Assembly: GCA_038206765.1 (NCBI GenBank) | Contig: JBBRAM010000010.1 | Location: forward strand, 1-64,000 | Direction of reading: 5' to 3' | Source of the DNA: UKL13-2 sp038206765 | Lineage (GTDB): Bacteria > Pseudomonadota > Gammaproteobacteria > Burkholderiales > Usitatibacteraceae | Length of the DNA stretch: 64,000 bases | In this document: positions 42,678-52,809 of the stretch, in pieces | Layout: the number at the start of each line of letters is the position of its first letter | Numbering within the stretch: position 1 is the stretch's first letter | Made by a program: the position numbers and the translations under genes | Notes under the pieces: generated by a model | What the model saw: only the letters and a program-made list of their open reading frames with translations | Databases searched by the model: none | What the model was told of the DNA's origin: nothing

Positions 42678-45600
42678 ATGACCACACCAATTGTAGGCAC
42701 TGCCGAACACCGAAAAGCATCCTTGCTCGCTGAAATTAACAGCTTAATTGAGCAAAAGATTGCCGCAAAAACACCAGCCGAACGCGCTGCTGCAAAGGGC
42801 TTTGCCGCCAGTTACTACCGTGAAATGGACGCGGAAGATTTCGCCACGCGCGATGCCCGTGCATGGTGCTCGATTGCGCTCAACCACCTGCAGTTCGGGC
42901 AAGAGTTTCAATCGGGCGCTGCCAAAATGCGCATTTTCAGCCCCAAGCTAGACGAACACGGATGGACATCTGCCACGACCGTGATCGAATTTACGAACGA
43001 CGATATGCCTTTCTTAGTCGATTCCATCACCATGGAAATCAACCGACAGGGCATCGCGACTCACTTCGTGATTCACCCTTTGTTCAACGCAGCGCGTGAT
43101 TCACATGGCCAACTGATCGAGCTTTCCAATCCCCAGGATGGTATCAAACTCGAATCGTGGATTCACGTTGAGGTGGAACGCCTGTCTGACCCGGCTCGCG
43201 TCAAGGCGCTTGGCGACGGCTTGGTCGCGGTATTGGGCGATGTTCGGTCATCGGTGGAAGACTGGCCGCAGATGAAATCAAAGGTCGCCGAAATTTTAGG
43301 CAGCATGGGCGGCGCGGCAAAATCGGTGCCGTTGGAAGAGCTTGATGAGGCACGGGCATTTTTGAGCTGGGTGGGTGATAACCATTTCACTTTTTTAGGT
43401 TATCGTGACTACGAGCTGGCAGCCGTCAACGGACAAGATGTTTTAAAAATTGTTCCGAAATCAGGACTCGGTATTTTGCGAGAACCTAGGCTGGGCGGGG
43501 TTTCTGCGAGCTTTAACGAGTTGCCCCCTGAAATCCGTGCGCTCGCACGTGAGCCGCGTTTGCTGGCGCTAACCAAAGCCAATTCGCGCGCCACGGTTCA
43601 TCGCACCGGCTATTTGGATTACATCGGCGTGAAGCACTTTGACGCGGATGGTTTGGTGGTCGGCGAACGCCGCTTCGTCGGTCTTTATACTTCCACCACC
43701 TACCATGCAAACCCGCAGGATATTCCGCTGCTTCGGCAAAAAATTGAGCGTGTCATGACACGGGCGGGCTTCCCGCACTCCAGCCATGCCGGTAAGAATT
43801 TATTTTCGCTGTTGGAAACTTATCCGCGCGATGAGCTATTCCAAATCGATGATGAAACGCTGTTTGAAACCGCCATGGGCATTTTACGTTTGGGCGAGCG
43901 AGCGCGAACACGCGTGTTCGTACGAAAAGACATTTACGCACGCTTTTATTCGTGCCTCATTTACTTGCCGCGCGAGAGTTTTAACACCGAGGTTCGCGTC
44001 AAGCTCCAAGATATTTTAAAACGCGCCTTCAATGGCACCAGTGCCGAATTCAATATTCAGCTCTCCGAATCCGTGCTGGCGCGAATACACATGCTGATTC
44101 GCACCTCCCCCACCACCAGCACCAAGGTCGACGTCAAGGCGCTTGAAGCTGAGATCGTCACCGCAATTTCACGCTGGGAAGACGGTGTGTTTGCTGCGCT
44201 GAACACAACGCAGGGCGAAGCGGCCGCCAACCAAGCTCGGCGCGACTATGTGCTCCCCTTCCCCGCCGCCTATCGGGAGGATGTTTCGGCAGCCGATGCC
44301 GCCGACGATTTCGCGATAGCGCAAACGCTGTCCGCAGATTCGGCTGTTGCCATGTCCTTGTACCGGGCAGAAGGTTCTACCGAAAATGCGTTGCGTTTCA
44401 GATTGTTTCGGTTGGGTGCAAGTGTTCCGCTATCAGCTAGCCTACCGATGCTTGAAAACATGGGCGTCAAAGTAGATAGCGAGCGGTCGTATGTGATTGA
44501 ACGCCACAATGCGCCCGCCATTCATATTCACGATTTTGGCTTAGTGCATACGTTTGGCCTGCTGGATATCGATTCTGTTAAGACAAAATTTCAAAACGCG
44601 TTTGGTCGCATTTGGGGCAAAGTCGTTGAGAACGACGGCTTCAATCGATTGACACTTGCGGCAGCATTGGCCAGCGAAGAAATCGTGATGATTCGCGCTT
44701 ATGCGAAATATCTCAAACAAGCCGGATTCACCTACAGCCAGAGCTACATCGAGCAAACGCTCGCCAATAATCCAGCCATCACACAGGCGCTCGTGCACTT
44801 GTTCCACCTGCGCTTTGACCCGGCCAACAATTTGTCCACAGGCTCGTCGGCGCAGGCCGAAGAAAGTAAAAACTCTGCCACAGTTGCCGACATTCAAGCG
44901 CTGCTTGATGGCGTGACGAACGCCGATGAAGATCGGATTCTGCGCCGCTTCTTAGCGGTCGTGCAAGCCACATTGCGGACGAATTACTATCAACCGGACA
45001 GCACCGGGCATCGCAAGCCGTACCTGTCGATCAAACTTGAATCAGCCAAGGTGCCCGAACTACCGGAACCCAAACCTTTATTCGAAATTTTTATCTATTC
45101 GCCGCGCATTGAGGGTGTACATTTGCGCTTTGGCAAGGTGGCAAGGGGTGGCTTGCGCTGGTCGGATCGTCCCGAAGATTTCCGCACGGAAGTATTGGGC
45201 TTGGTAAAAGCACAGCAGGTCAAAAACGCGGTTATCGTGCCGGTAGGCTCGAAAGGGTGCTTTGTGTTGAAAGCCGCTCCGCCCGCCTCTGATCGTGAAG
45301 CGTTTATGAAGGAAGGCGTGGCTTGTTACCAGACCTTCCTTCGTGGCTTGCTTGATCTCACCGATAATCTCGTCAAAGGCAAAGTGGTGCCGCGGCTAAA
45401 TGTCGTGCGTCATGATGCCGATGATCCTTATTTGGTGGTGGCCGCCGACAAAGGCACCGCCACGTTCTCCGATTATGCGAACGCGATTTCGAAAGAATAT
45501 GGCCATTGGCTCGGCGATGCGTTTGCATCAGGCGGCTCAGTGGGCTATGACCATAAAAAAATGGGCATTACCGCTAAGGGCGCGTGGGAAAGCGTCAAGC

Positions 45601-47534
45601 GACATTTCCGCGAGATCGATTTCAACACACAAACAACTGAATTTAGCGTGGCCGGTGTGGGCGATATGTCGGGCGATGTGTTTGGCAACGGCATGTTATT
45701 GTCAAAGCATATTCGCTTAGTGGCGGCGTTCGACCACCGCCACATTTTTCTCGATCCTAATCCGGATGCTGGCACGAGTTTTGCGGAACGCGAACGTATG
45801 TTCAATCTGACTCGTTCTAGCTGGGATGACTACAACAAGGCGTTAATTTCCCAGGGTGGCGGGGTATTCTCGCGCGGTGCTAAATCCATCGCGATTTCAC
45901 CGCAAGTAAAAAAATCACTGGACATTGGCGCAGACAACCTGACACCCATTGAATTGATGCGCGCGATCCTCAAAGCACCGGTCGATTTGTTTTACAACGG
46001 CGGTATTGGCACCTACATCAAGGCAAGCACGCAGAGCCACGCCGAGGTCGGTGACCGCAGCACCGATGCCTTGCGAATCAACGGCAACGAGCTGCGCTGC
46101 AAGGTCGTTGCCGAGGGCGGCAACTTGGGCGCAACACAGCTGGGGCGCGTGGAAGCCGCTATGCGCGGTATACGCATCAATACCGATGCGATTGATAATT
46201 CAGCCGGTGTCGATTGCTCTGACCATGAAGTGAATATCAAAATTTTGATTGATGCTATTGTCGATCAAGGCGCGTTAAAAGCTGACGAGCGCGATGCGTT
46301 GCTTGCCTCAATGACCGACGAAGTGGGTGCTCTGGTATTGCAGGATAACTATTTTCAAACACAAACGCTGTCCGTTTCGGGCGTGCGCGCCGACAAATTG
46401 TTGGACGCACAAGCCCGATTTATACGTCATCAAGAAAAGCTCGGGCGACTTAACCGAAAGGTCGAATTTCTGCCAAGCGATGACGAGCTAAGCGAGCGCC
46501 GCGCGAATAAAATCGGCCTTACCTCGCCTGAACGCGCGGTATTGCTTGCGTACTCCAAAATGGCGTTATTTGATGAGCTGTTGAAATCAACACTCATCGA
46601 CGATGAGTATGTCGCCAAGGAATTAGTCACTTATTTTCCGACGGCATTACAAAAGCGCTTCGCGGCAATCATGCCGATCCATCCGCTCAAGCGAGAAATC
46701 ATCGCGACCGTGGTTGCGAATGCAACCGTCAATCGTACCGGCAGTGTGTTTGTGAACCGGATGCAAGAAGAAACGGGCGCGACCGCTGCGGAAGTGGTGC
46801 GCTGCTATATTTTGGCGCGTGATGTGTTTGGTTTGTTGCCGATTTGGCAGGCCATCGACGCGCTCGACAATATCGTCCCGGCTGCGATTCAAAACGAAAT
46901 GTTGATTAATGTGGGGCGTGTAGTGCTTCGTGCCACTTTGTGGTTCTTGCGGCGCCGCTCGGACCAAATGCCGATTGCCAAAGTGCTGGCGTTTTTTGCG
47001 CCTGGTTTTGCTGTCGTTTCTGCAAATTTGGGCTCCTCTCTCTCGGCAGAAGACTTGGCCGCATTGGACGCCGTCGAGGCGCGACTTATCAAGTTGGGCG
47101 TGCCGAGCGGTCTCGCGCGCGCAGTGGCCAGGCTGGACGCCCTTTATTCGGTGCTCGATATTGTTGAAGTCTCAGTTGAGAAAAATCGTGACGTTCCGCT
47201 GGCTGCACAAGTCTATTTTGCGCTTGTCGGCAAGCTCGATCTGCGCTGGGCTGCCGGCCAGATCGCGGCATTACCCGCCGACACACATTGGCAGACGATG
47301 GCCCGCACGGCAATGCGGGACGATATTGCAAATTTGCAGCGGCAGTTGACAGCTGGCGTGTTGAATTTGTCGCCAGAGCTCACTGCGGCTCCCGCGTTAC
47401 TCGGTGCATGGACCACACATCACGAAAAAGCGCTCGCCAGAATGCGCGACGTGCTAGGCGATTTGAAACTGGCACGGGAATCGGATTTGGCGATGCTTTC
47501 CGTGCTGCTGCGTGAACTTCGGGTGCTGGCGTAG
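42678..47534 (+). CDS. Large NAD-specific glutamate dehydrogenase (GDH-180 type)
   Basis: 1618 residues, the size of the large bacterial NAD-GDHs that convert glutamate to 2-oxoglutarate and ammonia. Long N-terminal ACT-like regulatory region (MPFLVDSITMEINRQGIATHFVIHP; FLGYRDYEL). The catalytic domain from about 770 carries HLRFGKVARGGLRWSDRPEDFRTEVLGLVKAQQVKNAV and VGSKGCFVLK, then the NAD domain with AGVGDMSGDVFGNGML and GGIGTYIKAS. Glutamate imported by gltIJKL could feed it. It is transcribed alone from its own candidate promoter. Confidence 0.96.
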   Translation: MTTPIVGTAEHRKASLLAEINSLIEQKIAAKTPAERAAAKGFAASYYREMDAEDFATRDARAWCSIALNHLQFGQEFQSGAAKMRIFSPKLDEHGWTSATTVIEFTNDDMPFLVDSITMEINRQGIATHFVIHPLFNAARDSHGQLIELSNPQDGIKLESWIHVEVERLSDPARVKALGDGLVAVLGDVRSSVEDWPQMKSKVAEILGSMGGAAKSVPLEELDEARAFLSWVGDNHFTFLGYRDYELAAVNGQDVLKIVPKSGLGILREPRLGGVSASFNELPPEIRALAREPRLLALTKANSRATVHRTGYLDYIGVKHFDADGLVVGERRFVGLYTSTTYHANPQDIPLLRQKIERVMTRAGFPHSSHAGKNLFSLLETYPRDELFQIDDETLFETAMGILRLGERARTRVFVRKDIYARFYSCLIYLPRESFNTEVRVKLQDILKRAFNGTSAEFNIQLSESVLARIHMLIRTSPTTSTKVDVKALEAEIVTAISRWEDGVFAALNTTQGEAAANQARRDYVLPFPAAYREDVSAADAADDFAIAQTLSADSAVAMSLYRAEGSTENALRFRLFRLGASVPLSASLPMLENMGVKVDSERSYVIERHNAPAIHIHDFGLVHTFGLLDIDSVKTKFQNAFGRIWGKVVENDGFNRLTLAAALASEEIVMIRAYAKYLKQAGFTYSQSYIEQTLANNPAITQALVHLFHLRFDPANNLSTGSSAQAEESKNSATVADIQALLDGVTNADEDRILRRFLAVVQATLRTNYYQPDSTGHRKPYLSIKLESAKVPELPEPKPLFEIFIYSPRIEGVHLRFGKVARGGLRWSDRPEDFRTEVLGLVKAQQVKNAVIVPVGSKGCFVLKAAPPASDREAFMKEGVACYQTFLRGLLDLTDNLVKGKVVPRLNVVRHDADDPYLVVAADKGTATFSDYANAISKEYGHWLGDAFASGGSVGYDHKKMGITAKGAWESVKRHFREIDFNTQTTEFSVAGVGDMSGDVFGNGMLLSKHIRLVAAFDHRHIFLDPNPDAGTSFAERERMFNLTRSSWDDYNKALISQGGGVFSRGAKSIAISPQVKKSLDIGADNLTPIELMRAILKAPVDLFYNGGIGTYIKASTQSHAEVGDRSTDALRINGNELRCKVVAEGGNLGATQLGRVEAAMRGIRINTDAIDNSAGVDCSDHEVNIKILIDAIVDQGALKADERDALLASMTDEVGALVLQDNYFQTQTLSVSGVRADKLLDAQARFIRHQEKLGRLNRKVEFLPSDDELSERRANKIGLTSPERAVLLAYSKMALFDELLKSTLIDDEYVAKELVTYFPTALQKRFAAIMPIHPLKREIIATVVANATVNRTGSVFVNRMQEETGATAAEVVRCYILARDVFGLLPIWQAIDALDNIVPAAIQNEMLINVGRVVLRATLWFLRRRSDQMPIAKVLAFFAPGFAVVSANLGSSLSAEDLAALDAVEARLIKLGVPSGLARAVARLDALYSVLDIVEVSVEKNRDVPLAAQVYFALVGKLDLRWAAGQIAALPADTHWQTMARTAMRDDIANLQRQLTAGVLNLSPELTAAPALLGAWTTHHEKALARMRDVLGDLKLARESDLAMLSVLLRELRVLA

Positions 47535-47685
47535 TGTCGTGGATAAATATTAAATTTGGATGCCTAGTGTTCAGATGACTTGCATGATGACGGAATGTTT
47601 GCGTGCATGCTGTGGCAAGGCAGAGATTGCGGTCGCCAAATGAGCGACAATACGGTGTCTCAACATCACATTCGAAACTAAAAAT

Positions 47686-48228
47686 ATGGTCATTAAGCTT
47701 TCCGCACGCGCTGTTTTTTCCGTTATTTCCATCATCTGTACCGGGCTGCTCCTCACCGCTTATCAACTCCAGTATGGCGCGCAACAGCAGCAGCCGTGCC
47801 CGCTTTGCATTTTGCAGCGCTATGCTTATTTGGGTACCGCTGTTGTCTCGGCGATCGGCGCAATACACGCCCCTCGCCGATTTGGTGGTATGACTTACAA
47901 CGCTGCAATTGCGTTAATCGCCACTGCTGGTGCGGGGTTAGCTATTTGGCAACTCAATAAAGGCTCAGCCATGCAAACCTGTTTGGCTGATCCTATCGGG
48001 CAATTTGTGAATGGATTGCCAAGCGCCAACTGGTGGCCGGAATTTTTCTTTGCAACCGGCGGCTGTGCCGACAAATATCCATCCATATTGGGGCTTTCAG
48101 TTGCAGCATGGTCGCTCGTTTGGTTTGTTGTTCTCGCATTATTTGCAACGGCGTTGATCCTTAGGGCTTATCGTTCACGCCGTAACAATCGTTTCGATGG
48201 TCTAAAGCCCGTCGTTAGCGCGCCATGA
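47686..48228 (+). CDS. dsbB: Disulfide bond formation protein B
   Basis: 180-residue inner-membrane protein that reoxidises DsbA using quinone. Four membrane helices; the first periplasmic loop has Cys38-x-x-Cys41 (QQPCPLCILQRY) and the second has Cys99 and Cys127 (QTCLADP, GGCADK), the full redox set. The stop overlaps the next start by 4 bases (ATGA). Confidence 0.95.
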   Translation: MVIKLSARAVFSVISIICTGLLLTAYQLQYGAQQQQPCPLCILQRYAYLGTAVVSAIGAIHAPRRFGGMTYNAAIALIATAGAGLAIWQLNKGSAMQTCLADPIGQFVNGLPSANWWPEFFFATGGCADKYPSILGLSVAAWSLVWFVVLALFATALILRAYRSRRNNRFDGLKPVVSAP

Positions 48229-48695
48229 GAGCGGGTGTGAGCGTAACAAGCCGTGGCACTGCAACGCTGCTGACCGTTGCCGGCGTGATTCCATTCGTTG
48301 CCCTGCTCGCGCTCATGTTTGTTGGCGATCATGTGCAATATGTTGAGCAACTCAGTTTATATCTCCAGCTATTAACCACCTATTCCGCCGTGATTTTATC
48401 GTTCCTGGGTGGTATCCAATGGGGAATCGGCGTGTCAATTTCGGAATCCGCGCCGCGGAGTGCGAAAACCTTATTTTATTTGTCGGTCGTGCCATCCCTA
48501 CTAGCGTGGACAATGCTAATGATTCCGCATCCCATATCGCGCGTATTGGTCGCCATTTCCATTTTTGGATTTGTTTGGATCATCGACACGCTGCTCAATT
48601 TACAAAGACTCATTCCCGCGTGGTTTTATAAATTGCGCACCGTCATTACCGGCTCCGTCATTTCAACTTTGGTGATTGCTGCCATCAAAATTTAG
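48225..48695 (+). CDS. DUF3429 membrane protein
   Basis: 156-residue integral membrane protein with four to five helices. The block YSAVILSFLGGIQWGIGV followed by LFYLSVVPSLLAWTMLMI is typical of DUF3429, widespread in Proteobacteria without known function. Co-translated with dsbB by a 4-base overlap. Confidence 0.85.
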   Translation: MRAGVSVTSRGTATLLTVAGVIPFVALLALMFVGDHVQYVEQLSLYLQLLTTYSAVILSFLGGIQWGIGVSISESAPRSAKTLFYLSVVPSLLAWTMLMIPHPISRVLVAISIFGFVWIIDTLLNLQRLIPAWFYKLRTVITGSVISTLVIAAIKI

Positions 48696-48702
48696 CACGC
48701 CT

Positions 48703-49212
48703 ATGAATTCGCTTAATACCGCACCTATGCCCACGCCCCGCGCAAAGCCCATCTGGCACACAAGGCCGACTTTAGAACAAATGAATCGTCCTAGGCCCAC
48801 GCTTGACGCGACGCTCGGCATTCAATTCGCCGAAGTTGGCGATGACTTTTTAAGCGCGACAATGCCGGTTGATCACCGCACCCACCAGCCGATGGGGTTG
48901 CTGCATGGCGGCGCATCGGTTGCGTTGGCCGAGACGCTTGGCAGTGCAGGCGCTTATCTGTGCGTCGACGCGAGCCAGTTTAATGTGGTCGGCTTGGAAA
49001 TCAATTGCAATCACATTCGCGGTGTTCGATCTGGCCTAGTAACGGGCACCGCGCGGCCATTGCATCTCGGCAAATCGACACATATCTGGGAAATTCGCAT
49101 TACCGATGAAGCGGATCGGTTGGTCGCCGTTTCGCGTTTGACGGTGGCAATTTTGTCGAAAGCTCCCTTGGACGACCGTAAGGCAACGACAACGCCACCG
49201 GCACAAAGCTAG
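48703..49212 (+). CDS. Hotdog-fold thioesterase (PaaI/MenI-like)
   Basis: 169-residue acyl-CoA thioesterase. Core motif MGLLHGGASVALAETLGS holds the conserved HGG and the catalytic Glu; VVGLEINCNHIRGVRSGLVTGTARPLHLGKSTHIWEIRI is the usual C-terminal half of the YbdB/MenI group. The start at 48703 lies 7 bases after the DUF3429 stop; an in-frame codon at 48676 inside the previous gene is less likely. Substrate could be DHNA-CoA, phenylacetyl-type CoA or an aroyl thioester. Confidence 0.88.
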   Translation: MNSLNTAPMPTPRAKPIWHTRPTLEQMNRPRPTLDATLGIQFAEVGDDFLSATMPVDHRTHQPMGLLHGGASVALAETLGSAGAYLCVDASQFNVVGLEINCNHIRGVRSGLVTGTARPLHLGKSTHIWEIRITDEADRLVAVSRLTVAILSKAPLDDRKATTTPPAQS

Positions 49213-49400
49213 AAACGGGCTGAAATCAACGCGCGATGTTTGCCCATGGCCTCTTTAACCACCGTTAACTGCTCTAAACCACCTTTAAACACCTTTATTT
49301 AAGGCTGTATTCCATTCCTTCCGCCGCTTCCCGATTTTCCGCCCCTTATCGCCGCTTTTTCTCCCAGCCTGACGTAAAGACAACGCTTGTTATTACCTTT

Positions 49401-50552
49401 TTGTCGCGTATGCCGGTTGGCATGATGGGGCTCTCGATGGTGATGTACCTGCGCGAAACGTTGGGTAATTTCAAAATTGCCGGCACCGTGTTGGGTGTGT
49501 ATTTTTTATCGATGGCGATTGCTGCCCCCGTATTGGGGCGCGTTATTGACCGTATCGGGCCGATCATGCCCTTGCGACTAACCGCCGTGATGGAGCCGTT
49601 ATCGTTTGCGTTGTTTATTGCCGCGATTTGGTGGAAATGGCCACTCACGGCGGTGTTTCTTTTCGCTGCTCTGATGGGCGTTTTTTCACCCCCCATCACA
49701 GTGCTCACCCGCACTCTGTGGCGACATCGTTTTCAGGGCGATGCCGACCGCCGCATGGCGTTTTCGGTCGATTCGGTGCTGATGGAAATGAATTTCACCA
49801 TCGGCCCTGCAGCAACAGGCTTGATGCTTGCGTTTACCAATCCGCTCGTCACGATTTTGGTTGTTTGGGTGATACTAACGCTAGCGGTGCTCATATTTCT
49901 GCGCTCGCCCGCGCTAAAATATTGGCAGCAGGAACCTGTCAGCGAACGCCATTTCTTGGGGCCTCTAACAGAGCCAAAATTAATTTTATTGTTTATCACC
50001 GTTTTTGGCCTCACAACGGCCTGTGGCCTGATGGAGGTAGGCTATCCAGCATATGCCACCGCGATGGCGACACCGGCCTTTGCAGGGCTGTTGTTGGCGC
50101 TCAATTCATTCGGCAGTGCGATCGGCGGCGCGATTTACGGTGGCTTGCACCTTAAAACGCAGGTTGAGCGCCAATTTGCGTTTCTATTGGCGCTTTTTGG
50201 GGTGCCGTTGTTATTGCATGGCGTAATCGACCATCAGGTCGGTTTTGTCGTGATTGCGTTTATTGCCGGATTCACCATTTCGCCGGCGTTTGCTGCGCAA
50301 TCGCTGATGGTATCGCGCCTCGCCCCCGCCAAGTATGCAACCGAGGCATTCACCTGGGCTGCGACGTTTATTGTCTGTGGGCTAGGAGCGGGCATGGCAG
50401 CAGCGGGAACGCTATCAGAATCGGTGCATGTTAAATCGCCGTTTGTGGTGGCGGGGATCCTAATGCTAGCGATGGCGACGTTGGCGCTCCTGCTTAAATC
50501 AACTAAGTCGACGGCTTCAACTCCGTCAAATGCGTCAAAAACAACCGCCTAG
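49401..50552 (+). CDS. MFS transporter
   Basis: At least 383 residues with about twelve membrane helices. The loop motif GRVIDRIGPIMPLRL between helices 2 and 3 is the MFS signature; close to the sugar/drug exporter-like families, substrate unknown. The first usual start is TTG at 49401, but helix 1 plausibly begins before it: the frame is open back to 49278 and reads YRRFFSQPDVKTTLVITFLS just upstream, typical of an MFS N-terminus. No ATG, GTG or TTG is present there, only ATT at 49314 (AAGG nine bases before) and CTG at 49305. The true start may be one of these. Confidence 0.85.
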   Translation: MSRMPVGMMGLSMVMYLRETLGNFKIAGTVLGVYFLSMAIAAPVLGRVIDRIGPIMPLRLTAVMEPLSFALFIAAIWWKWPLTAVFLFAALMGVFSPPITVLTRTLWRHRFQGDADRRMAFSVDSVLMEMNFTIGPAATGLMLAFTNPLVTILVVWVILTLAVLIFLRSPALKYWQQEPVSERHFLGPLTEPKLILLFITVFGLTTACGLMEVGYPAYATAMATPAFAGLLLALNSFGSAIGGAIYGGLHLKTQVERQFAFLLALFGVPLLLHGVIDHQVGFVVIAFIAGFTISPAFAAQSLMVSRLAPAKYATEAFTWAATFIVCGLGAGMAAAGTLSESVHVKSPFVVAGILMLAMATLALLLKSTKSTASTPSNASKTTA

Positions 50553-50556
50553 AACA

Positions 50557-51051
50557 CTACTGTACGCCCTCGTCCAATATCACACCCGGCGGCAGCGAGA
50601 CCGTCTCAATTCCCTCATCGCGCAGTGCAACCGCCTCCTCCAACGAAACACGGCCGCGAATATTGCGATGCGATTCTTCGCCATAGTGAATACGGCGTGC
50701 GGTTTCAGCAAATTCTTTGCCGACGTTTTCGGTGTTGGTCAGCACGAAGTTTTTGAACTGCTTGAGCATGTGTTCCTGCAAGCCCGGCAACGTCGACGCG
50801 GCCAACACCTCCTGAGCGGAGCTTGCATGTTGCATGTTGTCCGGTTGCCGAGATTCGCTTCGCGAAATAGATGCACCAGACGACACGCCAGAATTAATTC
50901 GCGGTGCCGAAAGTTGTTTGGTGATGTGCTTATCGCCGCAAATCGGGCACTCCACCAAGCCGTTCGCGCACTGACGATCATAATCTTCGGCAGATCGAAA
51001 CCAGCCGTCAAACACGTGTTGTTCGGAACAAGATAAATTAAAAACGATCAT
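50557..51051 (-). CDS. DUF1178 family protein
   Basis: 164 residues. Starts with the DUF1178 hallmark MIVFNLSCSEQHVFDGWFRSAEDYDRQ and a zinc-ribbon-like CPICGDKHITKQLSAPRIN; ends with a conserved EESHRNIRGRVSLEEAVALRDEGI. Common in Proteobacteria; function unknown. Its stop lies 4 bases from the stop of the convergent MFS gene. Confidence 0.92.
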   Translation of the reverse strand: MIVFNLSCSEQHVFDGWFRSAEDYDRQCANGLVECPICGDKHITKQLSAPRINSGVSSGASISRSESRQPDNMQHASSAQEVLAASTLPGLQEHMLKQFKNFVLTNTENVGKEFAETARRIHYGEESHRNIRGRVSLEEAVALRDEGIETVSLPPGVILDEGVQ

Positions 51052-51182
51052 TAAAAGTCTCAGAAAAGGCGGATGGTTGGCGCAGAAAGCGACGTGAAGC
51101 TTTTAGAACACGTAATTATAAATGACGGCGAATCGATTTATTTCAATCCTATTTCAAAATGATTGTAATGAAGTAACGCACA

Positions 51183-52754
51183 TTACGGCATAAAAGTGGA
51201 CGCATAACGTTTCCGTAGCTCGTTTTTCTGTACTTTCCCCATTGCGTTGCGAGGCAAATCATCAACGATAAAAACCCGTTTGGGCACTTTGAAGTTCGCC
51301 ACTTTAGTTTTCATCACCGCAATCACTGCCGATTCGGAAATAGGCTCAAAACCACCGTCTAGCAAGGAGTTTAGCGGTTGCGGTCGTCTTGCAACCAACA
51401 CCACCACCATCGCCTCACCAAAGTCTGGATGCGGCAGTCCGATAACAGCACTTTCGGAAACGCCGTCCATCTCATCGACCAGCAGTTCCAGTTCTTTTGG
51501 GTAAATATTGTAGCCACCGGAAATCACCAAATCCTTGGAGCGCCCGACAATCGAGATATATCCATCGGCATCATATAGCCCCAAATCGCCGGTTTTAAAA
51601 AAACCATCCTCGGTAAATTCTTCTCTGTTTTTTTCAGGCATTCGCCAATAACCGGGCAGCACGTTGGGACCTTTTACCTGCAGCCCACCGATTTCGTTGC
51701 GCTTGGTATTGCCGCCATCGTCATTCATGATGCGTACGGTCACGCCCGGCAAGGCACGGCCTACCGTGCCGCTCTTGCGCTCTCCTTGCAATGGATTCGA
51801 GGCGATCATACCGGTCTCCGTCATCCCGTAGCGTTCCAAGATGGTGTGGCCAGTGCGAGTCTGGAATTCGCTGAAAGTTTCGGGCAACAACGGGGCGGAG
51901 CCCGAGACAAACAGCCGCATGTTTTTGCACGCTGCTTGCGTGAGGGCCGGCTCAGCCAGCAGCCGCGTGTACATCGTCGGTACGCCCATGAACACCGTTA
52001 CGCCTTTCAACGCCGCCACTACGGCTTTCGAATCAAATTTGTTGTGAAAAATTATCCGGCCACCGTGTCGTGCATTGAGCAGCGCGGTATGCGCCGCGAC
52101 GAACAATCCATGGACATGAAACAGCGGCAACGCATGCAGCAGCACATCACCGGGTCGAAAACCCCAATGTTGATGCAGGGTGAGCGCGTTAGAACTCAAA
52201 TTGCGATGCGTGATCATGGCACCCTTGCTGCGCCCAGTGGTGCCGGATGTATAGAGAATGGCGGCCAAGTCATTGTCGGATCGCGGGACAGTCTCAGACT
52301 CAAACACGTTATTGGACGGGCATTTCGAGGCATTTGTCTCCCAAGATCCGCTGCCTGACTCGTTCATCGCAAATCGATGCGCAATATTGAGCCGTTCACA
52401 CAATGGCAACATCCAGTCGTCATCCTGCGGCGAGTGAATGACCAGCGCGGGTTGAGCATCGCCTAAAAAATAGGATATCTCGTCTCCGCGATAAGCGGAG
52501 TTCAGTGGCAAATACACCACGCCCGTCTTCAGGCAGGCCAGATACAACATCAGCGCCTCGGGCGATTTTTCAACCTGTATGGCCACCCGTTCGCCCGGCG
52601 AAATATCGAGCGTACGGATCAAATTGGCGTACTTTCCAATCGTTGTTTCAAACTCGGAGACGGTGATTGAGCGCCCGGATTCAGTTTCGATAATGACTCG
52701 AGATTTGTCGGCGGGGAATCGTGAATGGAAGAGCGTGAATAAATTTTGGTTCAT
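51183..52754 (-). CDS. matB: Malonyl-CoA synthetase (MatB-like)
   Basis: 523-residue AMP-forming acyl-CoA synthetase. P-loop-like AAILYTSGTTGRSKGAMITH, RYGMTETGMIASNP, the hinge GYISIVGRSKDLVISGGYNIYPKELE and the catalytic Lys near the end (RNAMGKVQKNELR) are intact. The N-terminus (NLFTLFHSRFPADKS) and SAYRGDEISYFLGDAQPALVIH match MatB enzymes that activate malonate to malonyl-CoA. The neighbour upstream encodes a malonate-decarboxylase-like fusion, supporting malonate as substrate; other short diacids are possible. Confidence 0.88.
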   Translation of the reverse strand: MNQNLFTLFHSRFPADKSRVIIETESGRSITVSEFETTIGKYANLIRTLDISPGERVAIQVEKSPEALMLYLACLKTGVVYLPLNSAYRGDEISYFLGDAQPALVIHSPQDDDWMLPLCERLNIAHRFAMNESGSGSWETNASKCPSNNVFESETVPRSDNDLAAILYTSGTTGRSKGAMITHRNLSSNALTLHQHWGFRPGDVLLHALPLFHVHGLFVAAHTALLNARHGGRIIFHNKFDSKAVVAALKGVTVFMGVPTMYTRLLAEPALTQAACKNMRLFVSGSAPLLPETFSEFQTRTGHTILERYGMTETGMIASNPLQGERKSGTVGRALPGVTVRIMNDDGGNTKRNEIGGLQVKGPNVLPGYWRMPEKNREEFTEDGFFKTGDLGLYDADGYISIVGRSKDLVISGGYNIYPKELELLVDEMDGVSESAVIGLPHPDFGEAMVVVLVARRPQPLNSLLDGGFEPISESAVIAVMKTKVANFKVPKRVFIVDDLPRNAMGKVQKNELRKRYASTFMP

Positions 52755-52809
52755 TATTTTTGTCGTTTAAAACACTAAAAATTCTAAAAAGCTAACGCAG
52801 CAACATAAA

